Part shown: in pieces, positions 7,026 to 10,414 of the stretch
How the letters are laid out: each line of letters starts with the position of its first letter
How positions within the stretch are numbered: position 1 is the first letter of the stretch
NCBI GenBank assembly: GCA_017425745.1
Contig: JAFOXT010000127.1
Coordinates: 1-10,414, forward strand
Length of the DNA: 10,414 nt
Origin: Clostridia bacterium
Lineage (GTDB): Bacteria; Bacillota; Clostridia; Oscillospirales; Acutalibacteraceae
Direction of reading: 5' to 3'
Program-made: the position numbers and the translations under genes
The notes under the pieces: model-generated
Database searches by the model: none
Seen by the model: only the letters and a program-made list of their open reading frames with translations
What the model was told of the DNA's origin: nothing

Positions 7026-7843
7026 CAGCTGTCACCTCCGCTGAGCTTTTCGTGAGATGCTTTTACAATATCTGCCGCTGCAGCTTCAAGCCTTGAAACC
7101 GGCTCATCACATTTTTCTATATAAATAAGATATTCAATATTACCCTGAGGTCCTTTAATCGGTGAAAAATCAAGATTAAGCACTGTAAAACCGTTTTCAA
7201 GCACAAAGTTGTATATCATTTCAACAACTTCAATGTGAGTCGACATCTCTCTTACAACGCCGTTTTTGCCAACCTTTTCTCTGCCTGCTTCAAACTGAGG
7301 TTTAATTAAACACACTGCCTGACCGCCGTTTCTGAGAAGACTGCGCATTGTGGGGATAATAAGCTTGAGAGAAATAAATGAAACGTCAACACTTGCAAAA
7401 TCAATTTCTTCAGGAATTTCTTCCTTTGTAACATAACGGAAGTTTGTTCTTTCCATATTGACTACACGCTCGTCCTGACGAAGCTTCCACGCAAGCTGAC
7501 CGTAGCCTACATCTATTGAGTAAACCTTTTTTGCTCCGCTCTGAAGCATACAGTCAGTAAATCCGCCCGTTGAAGCACCGATATCCATACATACAGTATC
7601 AGTAAGAACAAGTCCGAACTCATCAACAGCCTTTTTAAGCTTATAACCGCCTCTGCTTACAAAGGGCATTTTTTCTCCTCTGAGCTCAACGCAATCGCCC
7701 TCTTTTACGGTAAAACCTGCCTTGGTCTGCTTCTGACCGTTTACATAAACAAGTCCCGCCATAATGAGAGCCTTAGCCTTTTCACGGCTGTCTACAAAGC
7801 CTCTTTCGTGAAGTGTTACATCAAGTCTGATTTTCTCTGCCAC
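7025..7843 (-). CDS. tlyA: TlyA-family rRNA 2'-O-methyltransferase
   Basis: An S-adenosylmethionine-dependent enzyme that, in characterised relatives, 2'-O-methylates cytidine in 23S rRNA (C1920) and sometimes also 16S rRNA (C1409). Loss in mycobacteria gives capreomycin resistance. The 272 residues comprise an N-terminal S4 domain (about 4-60, LDVTLHERGFVDSREKAKAL) and an FtsJ-like Rossmann methyltransferase domain with SAM motif DIGASTGGFTD (87-97). The K-D-K-E tetrad is intact: K68 in SRGGYKL, D153 in SVDVSF, K181 in LIKPQFE and E237 in GNIEY, each one residue off the M. tuberculosis numbering. The start codon is GTG directly after the dxs stop, with GAGGA 7 bases upstream. The length suggests the two-site (type II) form, but substrate range cannot be settled here. 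It is also called yqxC in Bacillus. Confidence 0.96.
   Translation of the reverse strand: MAEKIRLDVTLHERGFVDSREKAKALIMAGLVYVNGQKQTKAGFTVKEGDCVELRGEKMPFVSRGGYKLKKAVDEFGLVLTDTVCMDIGASTGGFTDCMLQSGAKKVYSIDVGYGQLAWKLRQDERVVNMERTNFRYVTKEEIPEEIDFASVDVSFISLKLIIPTMRSLLRNGGQAVCLIKPQFEAGREKVGKNGVVREMSTHIEVVEMIYNFVLENGFTVLNLDFSPIKGPQGNIEYLIYIEKCDEPVSRLEAAAADIVKASHEKLSGGDS
7032..7039 (-). promoter_or_regulatory. Ribosome binding site of nadK inside tlyA
   Basis: GGAGGTGA on the minus strand, 8 bases before the nadK ATG (7025), lies within the last codons of tlyA. It is the best Shine-Dalgarno match in the window. It confirms that the TGATG overlap is a real start rather than a chance ATG. Confidence 0.9.
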
Positions 7844-9688
7844 TTAAAATTCCTCACTTAATTTCTTTATCATTGCCTCTTTATTGAGACCGTATTTACT
7901 GAGCAGTTCGTTTACCGAAGCCTGCTCAACAAATTTATCTTCCACAGCAGTAATGCTGTATTTACCCTTATAACCCTTTTCAAGAAGAGTAATGCCTAAC
8001 TTTTCAGCCACACCTGCGCTTTTCTGACCTTCTTCAAAGAAGAATACTCTCTTTCTGCCGAGAAGTAAATCAATAACACCCTCAGGTATTGGCTTAATAA
8101 GATTCAGAGAAACAAGGAAAGCGTCCTTTATTTCTTTAACAGCTTCAATAGCCTCTGCAGTAATTCTGCCATAGGTTACAATTGCAGTTTTGCTCTTTTC
8201 ATCGCCATATACGGAATAATCGAAAGAAACACTTTTAAGCTCTTTGGTGTTTTCGTTTTCAGTGCCTCTCGGATATCGCACAGCTACTGCAGTTTCTTCG
8301 CTGTAAAGCGCATTTTTAAGGTCTGCTTCAAGCAAATTGAAATTGCAGGGTGAATATACCTTCATACCGGGTACAGTGCCGAGAAAAGCAACATCGAAAA
8401 GTCCGTGATGCGTTTCTCCGTCTTCGCCTACAAAGCCTGCTCTGTCAACGGCGAGTAAAACCTTCTGTTTTTGCAGTGCAACGTCGTGAATAAGCTGGTC
8501 ATAGCACCTTTGCAGGAAGGTGGAATATACCGCAAAAACGGGCTTCATTCCGTTTTTGGAAAGTCCTGAAGCAAAGGTTACTGCGTGTTCTTCTGCAATA
8601 CCTACATCAAAAAATCTTTCAGGGTAAAGTCCGCTGAATTTTCCGAGGCCTGTACCAATCCCCATAGCTGCAGTTATAGCACAGAGAGATTCATCATTTT
8701 TTGAAAGGTCGCAAAGCGTCTCACCGAATTTATCCGAATAGCTTTTTGACGAAGAGATTGCTTCACCTGTATCCACATCAAACTTTGAAATTCCGTGGAA
8801 AACGCTGGGATCCTTTTCTGCATATTCATATCCCTTACCCTTAACTGTAATTACATGAAGCAACACAGGGCCGTTAACCGATTTTGCACTTTGTAGTGCA
8901 TCACATAGATTTTCAATATTATGACCGTCAATAGGACCCATATATCTGTAGCCCAAATCTTCAAAGAATGTACTTTTTTCGTAAACCTTATTTTTAATAT
9001 CGGTTTTCACCTTATAAAGCTCTTTAACAATTTTCTCACCGAAGGGCACTTTATTGAGCACCTTTTCGGTGTTGGCTTTAAATGAATAGTACTGCGGTCT
9101 TGAACGGATTACTGCAAGATATTTTGCAAAAGCACCCACATTTTCTGAAATTGACATTTTGTTATCGTTAAGAACAACAATGTGGTTTGCCTTGCTTCTG
9201 CCGCCGTTGTTAAGTGCTTCAAACACCATACCGCCCGTAAATGAGCCGTCACCTATAACTGATACAACGTGACTTCTGTCACCTTTCAGAGCTTTTGCCT
9301 GAGCAAGACCCAGACCTGCTGAAACCGAGGTAGCACTGTGACCGCTGAAAAATATGTCGTGCTCACTTTCCGTAGGTCTTGTAAAGCCTGAAATTCCGCC
9401 CTTTGTTCTGAGCGTGGAAAAGCTTTCGTATCTGCCCGTCAGAAGCTTATGGGTATAGCACTGATGTCCTACATCATAAACGAACTGATCCTTTGGTGAG
9501 TCAAAAACCTTATGAAGTGCCACCGTAAGCTCAACCATACCAAGATTCGAGGCAAGGTGTCCGCCGTTTTCAGACACAGTTTCTATTAACTTATATCTGA
9601 TTTCTCCCGAAAGCTCATTAAGCTTTGTATAGTCAAGCTTTTTGATGTCCTTCGGAGAATTGATTTCTGAAAGCAATTTATATTCCAT
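7844..9688 (-). CDS. dxs: 1-deoxy-D-xylulose-5-phosphate synthase
   Basis: A thiamine-diphosphate enzyme that condenses pyruvate with glyceraldehyde 3-phosphate to DXP, the first step of the MEP isoprenoid route (DXP also feeds thiamine and pyridoxal synthesis in many bacteria). The 614 residues are typical. The N-terminal domain has HLASNLG (H44), DVGHQCYTHKLLTGR (72-86, H75), SGHSATS (115-121) and the ThDP/Mg motif GDGSFTGG (146-153) with N176. GKGY lies at 284-287. The central transketolase domain has the cofactor glutamate E366 in VGIAEEHAVT and DRAGFVGEDG; the C-terminal transketolase domain follows. The ATG at 9688 begins 12 bases after the ispA stop. Its Shine-Dalgarno site is weak (GAGA at 9 or so bases), so translation may depend on coupling from ispA. 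The gene sits between ispA and tlyA as in Bacillus and Clostridium. All key residues are present. Confidence 0.99.
   Translation of the reverse strand: MEYKLLSEINSPKDIKKLDYTKLNELSGEIRYKLIETVSENGGHLASNLGMVELTVALHKVFDSPKDQFVYDVGHQCYTHKLLTGRYESFSTLRTKGGISGFTRPTESEHDIFFSGHSATSVSAGLGLAQAKALKGDRSHVVSVIGDGSFTGGMVFEALNNGGRSKANHIVVLNDNKMSISENVGAFAKYLAVIRSRPQYYSFKANTEKVLNKVPFGEKIVKELYKVKTDIKNKVYEKSTFFEDLGYRYMGPIDGHNIENLCDALQSAKSVNGPVLLHVITVKGKGYEYAEKDPSVFHGISKFDVDTGEAISSSKSYSDKFGETLCDLSKNDESLCAITAAMGIGTGLGKFSGLYPERFFDVGIAEEHAVTFASGLSKNGMKPVFAVYSTFLQRCYDQLIHDVALQKQKVLLAVDRAGFVGEDGETHHGLFDVAFLGTVPGMKVYSPCNFNLLEADLKNALYSEETAVAVRYPRGTENENTKELKSVSFDYSVYGDEKSKTAIVTYGRITAEAIEAVKEIKDAFLVSLNLIKPIPEGVIDLLLGRKRVFFFEEGQKSAGVAEKLGITLLEKGYKGKYSITAVEDKFVEQASVNELLSKYGLNKEAMIKKLSEEF
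7851..7855 (-). promoter_or_regulatory. Ribosome binding site supporting the GTG start of tlyA
   Basis: GAGGA on the minus strand lies inside the last codons of dxs, 7 bases before the GTG at 7843. No in-frame ATG occurs before the S4 domain, so the GTG is the credible start. Having no gap after the dxs stop implies translational coupling. Confidence 0.7.
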
Positions 9689-9700
9689 AACTTTAATCTC

Positions 9701-10414
9701 TTAATGTTTTCTTTTTGCAAGCATAAATGCAAGCTCCTTTAAGAATTCACTTTCTTTGCCGAAAATTTCGAGAGCACGGGTCGCCTCGTCGGTAAGTCTG
9801 TCAGCATATTCCTGAGCCTTTTCAAGGCCGAGAAGAGTATAATAGGTTGACTTTCCGCATTCCTTATCGCTGCCGATGGGCTTACCAAGATTTTTCTCAT
9901 CACCGGTAACATCAAGAATATCGTCAACAATCTGGAAGGCCTGACCGATTTTTGTGGCATATTCGGTAGCAGCCTTTATTTTTTCTTCATCAGCACCGGC
10001 AGCAATACAACCGAATAAAGCAGCGCATTTTATAAGTGCACCAGTTTTAAGCTCGTCCATCTTGCTGATTGTTTCAAGCCCTGCTTTTCTGTTTTCGTTT
10101 TTAAGGTCAATTACCTGTCCGCCTATCATTCCGTTAGCTCCTGCAAGAGATGAAAGAGCAGCAACTGCTTTTATAGCAAGAGCAGGATTCTTCTTTGCAA
10201 ATTCACTGTCAGCAATAACACCGAAAGCCTGAGTAAGAAGTCCGTCACCGGCAAGAAGTGCATATTCATAGCCGTATTTTATGTGGCAGGAAGGCATTCC
10301 CCTTCTCATATCATCATTGTCCATACAAGGAAGATCATCGTGAATAAGGGAATAGGTATGCACCATTTCAAGAGCAGCAGCAAGACAAAGAGCGTCTTCA
10401 ATATTACCGCCGCA
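9701..10414 (-). CDS. ispA: Farnesyl diphosphate synthase, N-terminus outside the window
   Basis: A prenyl transferase that adds isopentenyl diphosphate to DMAPP and GPP to give C15 farnesyl diphosphate, the precursor for undecaprenyl and other polyprenyl chains. The frame is open through base 10414 and reads sensibly above the first in-window ATG (10366): CGGNIEDALCLAAALEMVH matches the family. That ATG is therefore internal, and about 55-60 residues are missing. Numbering from the edge, the first Asp-rich motif is DDLPCMD (D26, D27, D32), with the two-residue insert typical of bacterial FPP synthases. GDGLL (56-60), GGQVIDL (98-104), KTGAL (123-127) and the second Asp-rich motif DDILD (164-168) follow. 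The product ends with AKRKH, 12 bases before dxs. Chain length C15 is inferred from the insert type; a C20 product cannot be fully excluded. Confidence 0.96.
   Translation of the reverse strand, partial: CGGNIEDALCLAAALEMVHTYSLIHDDLPCMDNDDMRRGMPSCHIKYGYEYALLAGDGLLTQAFGVIADSEFAKKNPALAIKAVAALSSLAGANGMIGGQVIDLKNENRKAGLETISKMDELKTGALIKCAALFGCIAAGADEEKIKAATEYATKIGQAFQIVDDILDVTGDEKNLGKPIGSDKECGKSTYYTLLGLEKAQEYADRLTDEATRALEIFGKESEFLKELAFMLAKRKH

Overview
The window looks like a stretch of Clostridia (Bacillota) chromosome. The support is the gene order ispA-dxs-tlyA-nadK-argR-recN, a well-known conserved block of that phylum, together with an ArgR/AhrC-type regulator, strong purine-rich Shine-Dalgarno sites, a consensus sigma-A promoter and moderately AT-rich DNA. 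A gut or rumen member of the Oscillospiraceae/Ruminococcaceae type is plausible but is only a guess from sequence style. All eight genes lie on the minus strand, so transcription runs from high to low coordinates. Coding density is very high, and no stretch without a gene exceeds about 90 bases. I see no RNA genes, mobile elements, repeats or CRISPR arrays.

Right to left: the 3' part of ispA (FPP synthase, 10414-9701) enters from the right edge. It is followed by dxs (9688-7844), tlyA (7843-7025, GTG start, no gap after dxs), nadK (7025-6174, sharing one base with the tlyA stop), argR (6151-5693) and recN (5656-3980). Gaps are between -1 and 36 bases and contain ribosome binding sites but no terminators. 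This is the pattern of one long operon whose promoter lies outside the window. It joins isoprenoid precursor synthesis (Dxs, IspA), rRNA 2'-O-methylation (TlyA), NADP supply (NadK), arginine-responsive regulation (ArgR) and double-strand break repair (RecN).

After recN there is an 86-base gap with a consensus-like sigma-A promoter on the minus strand (TTGACT, 17-base spacer, TAGAAT). It drives tyrS (tyrosyl-tRNA synthetase, 3893-2667). Forty-one bases after tyrS, with no visible terminator, begins a large gene open to the left window edge (2625-1). It encodes a cytoplasmic glycoside hydrolase family 38 alpha-mannosidase with its zinc and nucleophile residues intact. tyrS and the mannosidase therefore look like a second, two-gene (or longer) unit.

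Most of the window is ordinary housekeeping sequence. The points worth a second look are the tyrS-mannosidase pairing, the strong AAG lysine bias these two genes share against the AAA preference of nadK, the short tyrS leader that leaves no room for a T-box, an imperfect dyad over the tyrS -10 element, and the absence of spoIVB/spo0A at their usual place after recN.
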